Below the pieces are notes generated by a model. That model made no database searches and was not told the origin of the DNA. It worked only from the letters and a program-made list of their open reading frames with translations. DNA of 64,000 bases from Nocardia coubleae NBRC 108252. GTDB taxonomy: Bacteria; Actinomycetota; Actinomycetes; Mycobacteriales; Mycobacteriaceae. The stretch is taken from contig NZ_BDBD01000025.1 in assembly GCF_001612805.1 (NCBI RefSeq), positions 124,001 to 188,000 on the forward strand. Direction: 5' to 3'. Shown here one piece after another: positions 25,764 through 35,656 of this stretch (position 1 is its first letter; every line of letters starts with the position of its first letter). Position numbers and translations under genes: made by a program.

Positions 25764-26821
25764 GAACACCGATGCGCACGGGATTCTGCGCGATCGCAGT
25801 GGGTGCCAGCCTGTGCTTGCCGGGTGCGGTCGACGCCGCACCCGGATTTCCGTTCGTCCCCGGCGCTGAGCCGGGCGGAGGGATCCCGGGTGGCGGGATC
25901 CGGCCGGACCGACCGGTCGACGAGTACCCGGCGCCACCGACCCCGATCGATGGGCGGCCCGCAGCGCCGTCACGTCCGCAGACGCCGAACACACCGGCCC
26001 TGCCGAAGGTCTCCGCCCCGGAACCAGACGGTGACTCACAAAACCAGCCCGGCGCGAATGGTCCGTTCGCCCAGATCATCGTCCCCGGCCCCGCACCCAG
26101 GCGCGACGCACCTCCCGCACCGCCGCCCCCTCCCGCACCCGCGCCGGTCCCCGAAACTCCGAGCACGACGCCTAGCCCCGCTGCCCCCGAGCCGGGGCTA
26201 CCCGGCCCCGCACCAGAGCCACCGCTGCCCCCGCCGCCGGGACACGGCGACCTGCCGGGAATCCCGATGCCACCCGAGCCACCCCACCCCGAGCCCGGAA
26301 TGCCCTTGGCCCCCGTTCCTGTGCCCCCGCCCGACGTCCCACCACCGGCGGCACCCGCCCCGCCACATCTCCCACCACCAGCGGCACCCATCCCGCCTGA
26401 CCTCCCCCCACCGGCTCCCGCCCCGTTCGACATACCTCCACCCGCTCCGGCCCCGTTCGACATCCCGGCCCCGGCGCTGCCCAACCCGGACCCGCCACCG
26501 GTCGCCCCCGCCCCGATACCCCCGCAACCACCGATCGTCCCCGAACCGCCGGCGCCCGCACCACCCCAGCAGGCTCCCGCACTCCCCGCACCACCGGCTC
26601 GCACCGAACAACCCCGACCCAGCGCACCGACCAGCCCACCCGCGGTTCCTTCGACGGTCCCGCCGAGGCCACCGGTGCGGATCCCGGCCTCGCGAGAACG
26701 GGAACCCGAGGTCGTCGACGCGCGCCCGGTCGTCGAGGAGCAACGACGGTGGGCGCTGGCGATCCTGCTGCTCGTGATCGGCAGCGCGGGCGCGGCCAGA
26801 GCCGCGACGCGCCGCTCCTGA
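25760..26821 (+). CDS. proline-rich secreted, membrane-anchored protein
   Basis: 353 residues from GTG 25760 (GTGA overlap with the preceding stop); ATG 25772 is an alternative. A signal peptide ends near VDAAPG. Residues about 35-310 are almost only Pro, Ala, Glu/Asp and Gly, with a short repeat PAPAPFDIPPPAPAPFDIP. One C-terminal membrane helix WALAILLLVIGSAG precedes basic ATRRS. This looks like a wall-spanning stalk anchored by its C terminus. No enzymatic domain. Last gene of the operon, followed by a strong palindromic terminator. Confidence 0.78.
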   Translation: MRTPMRTGFCAIAVGASLCLPGAVDAAPGFPFVPGAEPGGGIPGGGIRPDRPVDEYPAPPTPIDGRPAAPSRPQTPNTPALPKVSAPEPDGDSQNQPGANGPFAQIIVPGPAPRRDAPPAPPPPPAPAPVPETPSTTPSPAAPEPGLPGPAPEPPLPPPPGHGDLPGIPMPPEPPHPEPGMPLAPVPVPPPDVPPPAAPAPPHLPPPAAPIPPDLPPPAPAPFDIPPPAPAPFDIPAPALPNPDPPPVAPAPIPPQPPIVPEPPAPAPPQQAPALPAPPARTEQPRPSAPTSPPAVPSTVPPRPPVRIPASREREPEVVDARPVVEEQRRWALAILLLVIGSAGAARAATRRS

Positions 26822-26850
26822 CCCCTGGCCTACCGAAGGTCCCCGAAACG

Positions 26851-26888
26851 ACAATCGCCGCAATCCTGTACAGGATTGCGGCGATTGT
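26851..26888. terminator. 38-base perfect palindrome, bidirectional terminator
   Basis: The 19-base arm 26851-26869 (ACAATCGCCGCAATCCTGT) is exactly complementary to 26870-26888 with no spacer. It sits between the convergent ends of the PKS operon (26821) and ctaF (26899). As RNA it would form one long hairpin on either strand. Confidence 0.8.
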
Positions 26889-26898
26889 GCGTAGTGCG

Positions 26899-27315
26899 TC
26901 AGTGCTTCTCGACGCCCAGGTAGTACTCGAAGACGAGGCCGGCGGCGGCGGCGAGAACCATCACCACGCCGAGGCCGATCAACCAGAACTGGAAGAACGC
27001 CAGGCCGAGCGCCGTCACCGAACCGGCGGCGGCCAGGGTGATGGGCCAGAAGCTGCCGGGCGAGAAGAAGCCCAGGTCACCCGCGCCGTCGACGATCTCG
27101 GCGTCCTCGAAGTCCTCGGGCCGCAGGTCGATGCGACGCGCGACGAACCGGAAGTAGGTGCCGATGATCAGCGACAGGCCGGCGGTCAGCACGATCGCGG
27201 TGGTACCGGCCCACTCGATGCCGGTGCGCGACTGCGCGGTGAAGAAGCCGTAGACGATGCCCACCAGGATGAAGAACGCCGTGAGCAGTTCGAAGATCCG
27301 TGCTTCGATCCTCAT
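26899..27315 (-). CDS. ctaF: cytochrome c oxidase subunit 4, CtaF
   Basis: 138 residues. Small actinobacterial subunit of the aa3 oxidase in the bcc-aa3 supercomplex. Four membrane helices: about 8-27, 38-58, then two at about 90-132 ([20 protein letters not shown] and [19 protein letters not shown]). It lies just after ctaC in the same direction (10-base gap), as in mycobacteria (Rv2199c). Confidence 0.93.
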   Translation of the reverse strand: MRIEARIFELLTAFFILVGIVYGFFTAQSRTGIEWAGTTAIVLTAGLSLIIGTYFRFVARRIDLRPEDFEDAEIVDGAGDLGFFSPGSFWPITLAAAGSVTALGLAFFQFWLIGLGVVMVLAAAAGLVFEYYLGVEKH

Positions 27316-27325
27316 ATCAGAATCC

Positions 27326-28420
27326 TCACTTGCTCTCGTTCACCGAAGCGCTCTTGATATCGCGCTTGGTGTTGAAGGGGTACGTGGAGGTGGCCACCGG
27401 GGACTCGCCGATCGCCTCGAGGGCCTGACCGTTGGTCTTGCCGTCGATGCGCGCCTGCAGGTACTGGGCGAACTTCTCCGGCGAGACCGCGCGGACCTCG
27501 AAGTTCATCATCGAGTGGTAGGTGCCGCACATCTCGGCGCAGCGCCCGACGAACGCGCCTTCCTTCTCGATCTCGGAGATCTGGAAGACGTTGTCGGACT
27601 GGTTTTCCTTCGGGTTCGGCATCACGTCGCGCTTGAACATGAACTCCGGCACCCAGAAGGCGTGGATCACGTCGGCGGCGGCGAGCTGGAACTCGATGCG
27701 CTTGCCGGTCGGCAGCACCAGGATCGGGATCTCGGTGCTGGAACCGACGGTCTCGACCTTGTCGTAGTGCAGGTACGAGAGGATGTCGTTGGCCGGCTTG
27801 CCGTGCACGGGGCCCGGCTGCTTGAGGCCGTGCTCGCCCTCGCGCTCCTCGTAGCCGCGCAGCTGCTCCTCGTTGGCCTGCTCCCGCTCGGTGTCGATGC
27901 CGTTCCAGGTGAGGCCGCCCACGTTGGCCACATCGCGGTAGCCGAACTTCCAGTTCCACTGGAAGGCGGTCACGTCGACGGTGACGTCCGGGTTGTCGGT
28001 CTTCTCGTGCACGTAGTTCTGCACGACGACGGTGAAGTAGAACAGCACCGCGATGATCACGAACGGGATCGCGGTGTAGGTCAGCTCCAGCGACACGTTG
28101 TAGCCCGTCTGGCGCGGGAACTCCGGGGAGTCCTTGCGCTTGCGATGCATGATGACGGTCCAGAAGGTCAGACCCCACACCAGCACGCCCATGGCGAGCG
28201 CGGCCAGGACCGACCAGGTCCACAGCTCCCGCATCCGGGTCGCCTGCGGCGTGATGCCCGAGGGCCAGCCGAACCGCAGCCAAACATTGTCGATCGAGCA
28301 GCCCGAGACCAGGAGAGCAGTCATCCCCAAGGACACCGCCAGCCCGGCCCGCCGAAGGATACGGCCCTGCCGACCCCGAACGGGTCGAGCCCCGATCTCT
28401 TCGCTCGCCTTGTGCGCCAC
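27326..28420 (-). CDS. ctaC: cytochrome c oxidase subunit II, CtaC
   Basis: 364 residues from GTG 28420, chosen because AGGAAGG lies seven bases before it; the open frame itself reaches 28504. Lipoprotein signal with lipobox VSGC, two membrane helices ([19 protein letters not shown] and [14 protein letters not shown]), then the periplasmic cupredoxin domain. The binuclear CuA ligands are in [12 protein letters not shown] plus HAFWVPEF. It takes electrons from the cytochrome cc of the bc1 complex and passes them to subunit I. A long insertion between helix II and the CuA core ([20 protein letters not shown]) is typical of mycolata. Confidence 0.95.
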   Translation of the reverse strand: MAHKASEEIGARPVRGRQGRILRRAGLAVSLGMTALLVSGCSIDNVWLRFGWPSGITPQATRMRELWTWSVLAALAMGVLVWGLTFWTVIMHRKRKDSPEFPRQTGYNVSLELTYTAIPFVIIAVLFYFTVVVQNYVHEKTDNPDVTVDVTAFQWNWKFGYRDVANVGGLTWNGIDTEREQANEEQLRGYEEREGEHGLKQPGPVHGKPANDILSYLHYDKVETVGSSTEIPILVLPTGKRIEFQLAAADVIHAFWVPEFMFKRDVMPNPKENQSDNVFQISEIEKEGAFVGRCAEMCGTYHSMMNFEVRAVSPEKFAQYLQARIDGKTNGQALEAIGESPVATSTYPFNTKRDIKSASVNESK

Positions 28421-28863
28421 GCTCACGCCTTCCTGGTCGCTACACATTCCGACACTTTGCGTCTTCGGGGCCGCGATCCGCCCGTCCGACACGTTTTCCA
28501 GCACGTTTCGGTCCGTCCCGAGTATCGCGGCTGTGACGCCGGTTCACCTGAGAAGGACCTGAGTACTACGCAGCGTAGACCAAAGCGGGTGCTGTCTTGT
28601 CGCGGGGTCGGATTCGACACTCCGCCTTGATCGGACGCGACCGCACGACCTGCGGTTCTGTCCGCGCGACCCGGCGATTCGCGCGGACGCGCGAACCGCC
28701 GCACCGGGTTTCGCGGCGCACATGCCCGCTCGCCTGGGTACCGGGCGGGTGGAGTCGGTAGAGTTCAGTGCAACCCCGGTCGACCCCGTCGCGCCGGACG
28801 TCCACGCGCCGAGCCCGCCAGGGTCGCTCATGCGCACATCGAACGAGAGAAGGTTGCCGACAC
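28421..28863. promoter_or_regulatory. 443-base divergent region, ctaC / asnB
   Basis: No gene supported. It holds the promoters of two essential divergent genes. An inverted repeat CTACGC-A-GCGTAG lies at 28566-28578 and could be an operator. TAGAGT at 28759-28764 is a weak -10 candidate for asnB. The stretch 28421-28504 is in frame with ctaC but probably leader. Confidence 0.5.
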
Positions 28864-30807
28864 GTGTGCGGACTGCTCGGATTCCTGACAGCTGATGCGG
28901 CGACGACCGAGGTGGTCGATCAGGTCTACGACGCCCTGCACTGCCAGCGCCACCGCGGCCCGGACGAGAAGGGGACCTGGCACGACGATCACATGATCTT
29001 CGGCTTCAACCGCCTCTCCATCATCGATATCGAGCAGTCGCACCAGCCGCTGCGCTGGGGCCCCGCGGACAACCCGCAGCGCTACGCGATGACCTTCAAC
29101 GGCGAGATCTACAACTACCTCGAACTGCGCGAGCAACTGGCCGCCGAACACGGCGCCGAATTCCCCGAGGGCAAGATCTTCGCCACCGACGGCGACGGCG
29201 AGTCGATCGTCGCCGCCTTCCACTTCTGGGGCCCCGAGGCCGTGCGCAAGCTGCGCGGCATGTTCGCGTTCGCGATCTGGGACACCGAGAAGCAGGAGCT
29301 GTTCCTGGCCCGCGACCCCTTCGGCATCAAGCCGCTGTTCTACGCCACCGGCCCCGGCGGCACCGCGTTCGCCAGCGAGAAGAAGAGCGTGCTCGAACTG
29401 CTGAGCCCGCTCGGCCTCTCCGACGAGCTCGACCCGCGCGCCCTCGAGCACTACACGGTGCTGCAGTACGTGCCGGAGCCCGAGTCGCTGCACAAGAACA
29501 TCCGCCGCCTCGAATCCGGCACCTACGCCACGGTCCGGGTGGGCGCGCAGCCGTCGGCCACCCGCTACTTCCGCCCCGACTTCCGGGTGCGCCCGTTCGC
29601 CGAGGGCGCCGCACAGGCCCGCTACGCGGAGATCTCCGCCGCGCTCGAGGACTCGGTCGCCAAGCACATGCGCGCCGATGTCACCGTCGGCTCGTTCCTG
29701 TCCGGCGGTATCGACTCCACCGCCATCGCCGCGCTCGCCATGCGCCACAACCCGAAGCTCATCACCTTCACCACGGGGTTCGAGCGCGAGGGCTACTCCG
29801 AGGTCGACGTGGCCGCCGAGAGCGCCGAGCTGATCGGCGCCCGCCACATCGTGAAGGTGGTCTCCCCCGCCGAGTTCGCCGCCGCCATCCCCGAGATCGT
29901 CTGGTACCTCGACGACCCGGTCGCCGATCCGGCGCTCGTTCCGCTGTACTTCGTGGCCAAGGAAGCCCGTAAGCACGTCAAGGTCGTGCTGTCCGGTGAG
30001 GGCGCCGACGAGCTGTTCGGCGGCTACACCATCTACCGGGAACCGTTGTCGCTCAAGCCTTTCGAATACCTGCCCGCCGGAGTACGCAAGCTCGTCGGCA
30101 AGCTCGGCGACCGCATCCCCGACGGCAAGCGCGGCAAGTCGCTGCTGCAGCGCGGCTCGCTCACCCTCGAGGACCGCTACTACGGCAATGCCCGCAGCTT
30201 CAACGACGCCCAGCTGCGTTCGGTGCTGCGTGAATTCCGCCCGGAGTGGACCCACCAGGACGTCACCGCCCCGATCTACGCCCAGTCCACCGGCTGGGAC
30301 CCGATCGCGCGCATGCAGCACCTCGACCTGTTCACCTGGTTGCGCGGCGACATCCTGGTCAAGGCCGACAAGATGACCATGGCCAACTCCCTGGAACTGC
30401 GCGTGCCGTTCCTGGACAACGAGGTGATGCGCGTCGCCCAGGGTCTGCCCTACGACCAGAAGATCACCAGGGAAACCTCGAAGTACGCGCTGCGTCAGGC
30501 CCTGGACGGCATCGTCCCCGACCACGTCCTCAACCGCGCCAAGCTCGGCTTCCCGGTCCCCCTGCGCCACTGGCTGCGCGGCACCGAACTCTACGACTGG
30601 GCCGAGTCCCAGATCGCCGAGTCCCAGACCGATCACCTGCTGAACAAGCAGGCCGTCCTGCAGATGCTGCGCGACCACAAAGCAGGCGTCTCCGACCACA
30701 GCCGCCGCCTGTGGACCCTGCTGGTCTTCATGGTCTGGCACGGCATCTTCGTCGAAGACCGCATCAAGCCCGAAATCCAGGAACCGACCTACCCCGTCTC
30801 GCTCTGA
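28864..30807 (+). CDS. asnB: glutamine-hydrolysing asparagine synthetase (AsnB/LtsA type)
   Basis: 647 residues. GTG 28864 is the start because it puts the N-terminal nucleophile at position 2 (M-Cys2-GLLGF), essential for class II glutamine amidotransferases. The GATase half (1-230) contains RGPDEKG and FNGEIYNY; the synthetase half has the ATP-pyrophosphatase loop SGGIDS at 280-285. In corynebacteria and mycobacteria this homologue (LtsA/Rv2201) amidates meso-diaminopimelate of peptidoglycan, so cell-wall amidation is at least as likely as free asparagine synthesis. Divergent from ctaC. Confidence 0.92.
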   Translation: MCGLLGFLTADAATTEVVDQVYDALHCQRHRGPDEKGTWHDDHMIFGFNRLSIIDIEQSHQPLRWGPADNPQRYAMTFNGEIYNYLELREQLAAEHGAEFPEGKIFATDGDGESIVAAFHFWGPEAVRKLRGMFAFAIWDTEKQELFLARDPFGIKPLFYATGPGGTAFASEKKSVLELLSPLGLSDELDPRALEHYTVLQYVPEPESLHKNIRRLESGTYATVRVGAQPSATRYFRPDFRVRPFAEGAAQARYAEISAALEDSVAKHMRADVTVGSFLSGGIDSTAIAALAMRHNPKLITFTTGFEREGYSEVDVAAESAELIGARHIVKVVSPAEFAAAIPEIVWYLDDPVADPALVPLYFVAKEARKHVKVVLSGEGADELFGGYTIYREPLSLKPFEYLPAGVRKLVGKLGDRIPDGKRGKSLLQRGSLTLEDRYYGNARSFNDAQLRSVLREFRPEWTHQDVTAPIYAQSTGWDPIARMQHLDLFTWLRGDILVKADKMTMANSLELRVPFLDNEVMRVAQGLPYDQKITRETSKYALRQALDGIVPDHVLNRAKLGFPVPLRHWLRGTELYDWAESQIAESQTDHLLNKQAVLQMLRDHKAGVSDHSRRLWTLLVFMVWHGIFVEDRIKPEIQEPTYPVSL

Positions 30808-30811
30808 CAAC

Positions 30812-30845
30812 ACGAACGCCCCCGGGAAATCTCGGGGGCGTTCGT
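30812..30845. terminator. bidirectional terminator asnB / adoK
   Basis: ACGAACGCCCCCG (30812-30824) pairs with CGGGGGCGTTCGT (30833-30845) over an 8-base loop, between convergent stops at 30807 and 30860. GTTT follows on the plus strand. Confidence 0.85.
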
Positions 30846-30859
30846 CGTTTCGAGATCAG

Positions 30860-31891
<1,032 letters not shown>

Positions 31892-32003
31892 TCAACCGTA
31901 GCAAGCGTGACCGCCGGTAGTTCACCTCTTGGTCACCTCGCCACGTCGTCGCGGCGCATGTGAGCGCGGGTTCACGGAGCCCGCAAACCCGCGGCAGCCG
32001 ACC

Positions 32004-32360
32004 TCAGTTGAACGAATCGCCGCAGGCGCAGGAACCGGTGGCGTTCGGGTTGTCGATGGTGAAGCCCTGCTTCTCGATGGTGTCGACGAAGTCGATCGAG
32101 GCGCCCTGGATGTAGGGAGCGCTCATGCGGTCGACCGCCAGCTTCACACCGGAGAACTCGACGACGATGTCACCGTCGAGGACGCGGTCGTCGAAGAACA
32201 GCTGGTACCGCAGGCCGGCACAGCCACCCGGCTGCACGGCGATCCGCAGGGCGAGGTCGTCGCGACCTTCCTGGTCGAGCAGCGCCTTCGCCTTGGCGGC
32301 GGCAGCGTCGGTCAGCGTCGCACCGTGGGTTTCGGTGGCGGTCTCGTTCTGCACAGTCAT
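32004..32360 (-). CDS. erpA: iron-sulfur cluster insertion protein (ErpA/HesB/IscA family)
   Basis: 118 residues from ATG 32360, with AGGAG five bases upstream; a GTG at 32366 overlaps that site and is rejected. A-type Fe-S carrier with the three conserved cysteines: one in QPGGCAGLRY and two in SCACGDSF at the C terminus. It delivers [4Fe-4S] or [2Fe-2S] clusters to apo-enzymes; LipA, encoded in this window, is one known class of recipient. Corresponds to Rv2204c. Confidence 0.92.
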   Translation of the reverse strand: MTVQNETATETHGATLTDAAAAKAKALLDQEGRDDLALRIAVQPGGCAGLRYQLFFDDRVLDGDIVVEFSGVKLAVDRMSAPYIQGASIDFVDTIEKQGFTIDNPNATGSCACGDSFN

Positions 32361-32611
32361 GGACACTCCTAGTTCGGCTCAGCCCGTCAACGGACCTCAG
32401 GTGCACAGCGCACGACTGAAATCAACACATCGCACCGGCTGCGTTATTCCATTTTGCCACCCATGCCGGCGCGTGTGGACCCGCCCCGGGTGCTCGTGCC
32501 CACACTACTCGCCTACCGGCTGTGATCCAGCTCGCATCGGTTCGGCGGTGAGACCACCGGCACCGCCGGGGAGACCGAGTTTCCCCCTGCTCGACCCCAT
32601 CGAATAGCCTG

Positions 32612-33277
32612 GTGAACGTGAAATTGTTCCGTCGCGACGAGTCCAGCACCATCGACGAGTCCGTCGACCCCTCGGTGCCCGACGTCGAGAAGACCGCCGC
32701 CGCACCCGCATCGACCACGCCCGGGAAGGGTCGCCCGACCCCGAAAAGGCGTGACGCCGAAGGCAAACGACGCGGCCCGGTGGCGCCCGCCCCGATGACG
32801 GCCAAGGAGGCGCGGGCCCGCCGCAAGGCGGCCAAGGGCAACCGCGCCGACCGCAAGGCGGCGGCCGCGGATCGTCGCGCCGCCGTGCAGGAGCGGCGCG
32901 CCAGGATGCTGGCGGGCGAGGACAAGTACCTGCTGCCTCGTGATCAGGGCCCGGTTCGCGCGTATGTGCGCGATCTGGTCGACGCGCGTCGCAACCTGGT
33001 CGGCTTGTTCATGCCGATGGCGCTGGTGCTCATCCTGTCGATGTTCGTGGCGCCGCAGCTGCAGAGCATCGTCACCCTGGCCATGCTGGTGATGATGCTG
33101 TTCATGATCATCGAGGGTTTCGTGCTCGGCAAGATCGTGAACAACCGGGTGATCGAGCGGTTCCCCGAGACCACCGATACCGGTTTCAAGCTGGGCTGGT
33201 ACGCCTTCGTTCGCGCGTCCCAGATCCGCAAGATGCGTGCCCCGAAGCCGCGGGTCGGCCCCGGCGACGCGGTATAG
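32612..33277 (+). CDS. DUF3043 membrane protein
   Basis: 221 residues, GTG start. The N-terminal 95 residues are charged and disordered, with a Lys/Arg/Ala-rich helix (EARARRKAAKGNRADRKAA). Two membrane helices follow (NLVGLFMPMALVLILSMFVA and IVTLAMLVMMLFMIIEGFVL), then a basic C-terminal tail. This is the actinobacterial DUF3043 family (Rv2206) found beside cobT. Function unknown. Confidence 0.88.
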   Translation: MNVKLFRRDESSTIDESVDPSVPDVEKTAAAPASTTPGKGRPTPKRRDAEGKRRGPVAPAPMTAKEARARRKAAKGNRADRKAAAADRRAAVQERRARMLAGEDKYLLPRDQGPVRAYVRDLVDARRNLVGLFMPMALVLILSMFVAPQLQSIVTLAMLVMMLFMIIEGFVLGKIVNNRVIERFPETTDTGFKLGWYAFVRASQIRKMRAPKPRVGPGDAV

Positions 33278-33291
33278 CTTCCCCATCTGCG

Positions 33292-33329
33292 CGAATGCCG
33301 TTCCATCCACCCGGATGGGACGGCATTCG
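33292..33329. terminator. bidirectional terminator after the DUF3043 gene
   Basis: A 17-base stem with one G-T mismatch: 33292-33308 pairs with 33313-33329 around loop ACCC, then TTGTTTC. It lies between a plus-strand stop (33277) and a minus-strand stop (33335), supporting the small gene on the other side. Confidence 0.8.
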
Positions 33330-33334
33330 TTGTT

Positions 33335-33502
33335 TCAGAAGTGGCCCGGACGGATCTCGGTCGAGTAGCCGGCAATCGCGCGGAGTTCAGCGTCGATGCG
33401 CTGAGCGTCGCGGTCGATGACCCCGGTGGCGCCCGCGGTGCCACGTCCGGCGAGGACGGCGAGCGCGGTGATGGCGGCGAGGACGATCAGAAAAGTAAGC
33501 AT
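33335..33502 (-). CDS. small single-span membrane protein, 55 aa
   Basis: Reads MLTFLIVLAAITALAVLAGR, a textbook N-terminal membrane helix, then a short polar tail (DRDAQRIDAELRAIAGYSTE) ending IRPGHF. Codon use matches neighbouring genes (third-position G/C). A terminator shared with DUF3043 lies right after its stop. Divergent from the GlxA-type regulator with 82 bases between. No clear Shine-Dalgarno. No function can be assigned. Confidence 0.6.
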   Translation of the reverse strand: MLTFLIVLAAITALAVLAGRGTAGATGVIDRDAQRIDAELRAIAGYSTEIRPGHF

Positions 33503-33584
33503 GGCAGTAATTTTGCGACCATTGGTTTTCGGCCGAAAGTGGCTGTTCTGTCATTGTGCGTAAAAATTCGGCCAGTAGGATGGG

Positions 33585-34550
33585 ATGATGCTGTCCAGGG
33601 TTGCGGTCGTCCTCAACGAGAAGCTCGCGATGTTCGAGTTCGGCGTCGTCTGCGAGGTTTTCGGGCTCGACCGCACCGCCGACGGTTTGCCCGGTTTCGA
33701 ATTCCGGGTGTGCGGGGCCGAGCCCGGTAAGCCGCTGCGCTCGACGACTCCCGGCGTCACCGTCACACCCGAATACGGTCTCGACGAGCTCCTGCACGCC
33801 GATCTCGTCGCGATTCCGGCGTTCCCCTTCACCACCGAACACGCCTACCAGCCCGGCGTCGTCGAGGCGGTGCGCGCGGCCTCCGACGCGGGCGCCACCG
33901 TGCTCACCGTCTGCTCCGGAGCGTTCCTGGCAGGCGAGGCGGGCCTGCTGGACGGGCGCAAATGCACAACCCATTGGCGCTACGTCGACACCCTCGCCGC
34001 CAAGTACCCCGAGGCCACCGTCGACCCAGACGTGCTGTTCGTGGACGAAGGCAATCTGATCACCAGCGCGGGCACCGCGGCGGGCATCGACGCCTGCCTG
34101 CACCTGGTCCGCCGCGAGATCGGCACGGCCGCCGCCAACGGCATCGCCCGCCGCATGGTGGTGCCACCCCAGCGCGACGGTGGTCAGCGCCAGTTCATCG
34201 AGCAGCCCATCCCCGAATGCCACGCGGCGGGCCTGTCCGACCTCCTCGCCTGGCTCAGCGAGAACCTGGCGCATCCGCACACCGTCGACGAACTCGCCGC
34301 CCGCGCCAGCATGTCCACCCGAACTTTCGCCCGCCGCTTCGCCGCCGAAACCGGAACCACCCCGGTCAAATGGCTCACCACGCAGCGCGTGCTGTTCGCC
34401 AAACACCTACTCGAAGCCACCGAGCTGCCACTGGAACGCGTCGCCGACCAGTGCGGTTTCGGATCCGGCGCGCTGCTGCGCCACCATTTCCAGCGCCAGG
34501 TCGGCCTGGCCCCCACTGAGTACCGCAGACGCTTCGGCTCCGGAAACTGA
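33585..34550 (+). CDS. GlxA-family transcriptional regulator (DJ-1/PfpI plus AraC HTH)
   Basis: 321 residues; ATG-ATG start (33585 or 33588). The N-terminal 190 residues are a DJ-1/PfpI-like domain with the nucleophile-elbow-like sequence TVCSGAFLAGEAGLL. The C-terminal AraC/XylS double helix-turn-helix spans about 220-315 (TVDELAARASMSTRTFARRF, LERVADQCGFGSGALLRHHF, ending PTEYRRRF). It probably controls the divergent small membrane protein or itself; ligand unknown. Confidence 0.9.
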   Translation: MMLSRVAVVLNEKLAMFEFGVVCEVFGLDRTADGLPGFEFRVCGAEPGKPLRSTTPGVTVTPEYGLDELLHADLVAIPAFPFTTEHAYQPGVVEAVRAASDAGATVLTVCSGAFLAGEAGLLDGRKCTTHWRYVDTLAAKYPEATVDPDVLFVDEGNLITSAGTAAGIDACLHLVRREIGTAAANGIARRMVVPPQRDGGQRQFIEQPIPECHAAGLSDLLAWLSENLAHPHTVDELAARASMSTRTFARRFAAETGTTPVKWLTTQRVLFAKHLLEATELPLERVADQCGFGSGALLRHHFQRQVGLAPTEYRRRFGSGN

Positions 34551-34678
34551 ACGACCGGTCACTATCGGGCTGTTCGCTCCGGATTCGCCTGTGAGGCCTC
34601 ACAATTTGCGAACATGCGGGTTCATCGAGAAGCCTCAGCGACTTGACCTGCGATGGGGGAACCTGGTCAGCTGGAACG

Positions 34679-35656
34679 GTGTTTCGTAGCGGGTGGGGAA
34701 GTTTCGCGCGGTTGAGGACGGTTCTGGCGGCCGTGACTGCGGCTGTGGTGGTGTCGTCGGTCGGTTCGGTAACGGCTGCGGCCGTGCCTGCCGCGCCCGT
34801 ATCGCGTACGCCCGCAGGTGGGTTCGAGGAACTGTTCGTTCCGTCGAGCATGGGGCCGATCAAGGTGCAGGTGCGGTGGGCGGCGCGGGGCGGTTCGGCC
34901 GCGCTGTATCTGCTCGACGGTTTGCGTGCACCGGCCGACCACAGCCAGTGGACCACTGACACCGATGTGCTCAACCGATTCGCCGGTGACAACGTCACTC
35001 TGGTGTTCCCCGTCGGCGGGCATTCGAGCTTCTACACCGACTGGTACCGCCCGAGCAGCACCAACGGGCAGACCACCACCTACCGGTGGGAAACGTTCCT
35101 CACCCGCGAACTACCGGACTTCCTTGCCGGATACGGTGTTTCACGCACGAACAACGCGGTGGTCGGCGCCTCCATGGGTGGCAACGCCGCGCTGACGCTG
35201 GCCGCGCACCACCGCGACCAGTTCCGGTTCGCGGGCGCGTTCTCCGGATTCCTCAACCCGACCTTCCCCGGCTGGGATCTGACGATGCGCGCCGCCATGC
35301 TCGACGAGGGCCGTTTCAATCTCGACGACATGTGGGGCCCGGTCGGCGATCCCGCCTGGCGGCGCAACGACGCGACCGTCCAGGCCGAACTGCTGCGCGG
35401 CCTGCCGCTCTACATCACCTCGGGCAACGGTGTCCCCGGCCCGCTCGACGCGAGTTCCGCCGTGGGGAACACCGTCAACGCGATGGGCATCGAATCACTG
35501 GCGGTGATCGCCGCCAGCATATTCCGGGAACGGACAACGGCCCTCGGCATCCCCGCCCGCGTCGACATCACCGCAGGCACCCACACCTGGCCCTACTGGC
35601 AGCAGTCCCTGGCCACGGCCCGCCCCATGATCCTGGAGGCACTTGGCGCGTCCTGA
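34679..35656 (+). CDS. antigen 85-like mycolyltransferase/esterase
   Basis: About 325 residues from GTG 34679; a TTG at 34643 is an alternative. The signal peptide ends near TAAAVPA. Alpha/beta-hydrolase of the Ag85 (Fbp) family: LYLLDGLRAPADHSQW, GGHSSFYTDWY, nucleophile Ser in GASMGGNAAL, and the C-terminal His in GTHTWPYWQ. These enzymes transfer mycolic acids between trehalose monomycolate molecules or to arabinogalactan, outside the membrane. Its presence supports a mycolate-containing host. Confidence 0.92.
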   Translation: MFRSGWGSFARLRTVLAAVTAAVVVSSVGSVTAAAVPAAPVSRTPAGGFEELFVPSSMGPIKVQVRWAARGGSAALYLLDGLRAPADHSQWTTDTDVLNRFAGDNVTLVFPVGGHSSFYTDWYRPSSTNGQTTTYRWETFLTRELPDFLAGYGVSRTNNAVVGASMGGNAALTLAAHHRDQFRFAGAFSGFLNPTFPGWDLTMRAAMLDEGRFNLDDMWGPVGDPAWRRNDATVQAELLRGLPLYITSGNGVPGPLDASSAVGNTVNAMGIESLAVIAASIFRERTTALGIPARVDITAGTHTWPYWQQSLATARPMILEALGAS

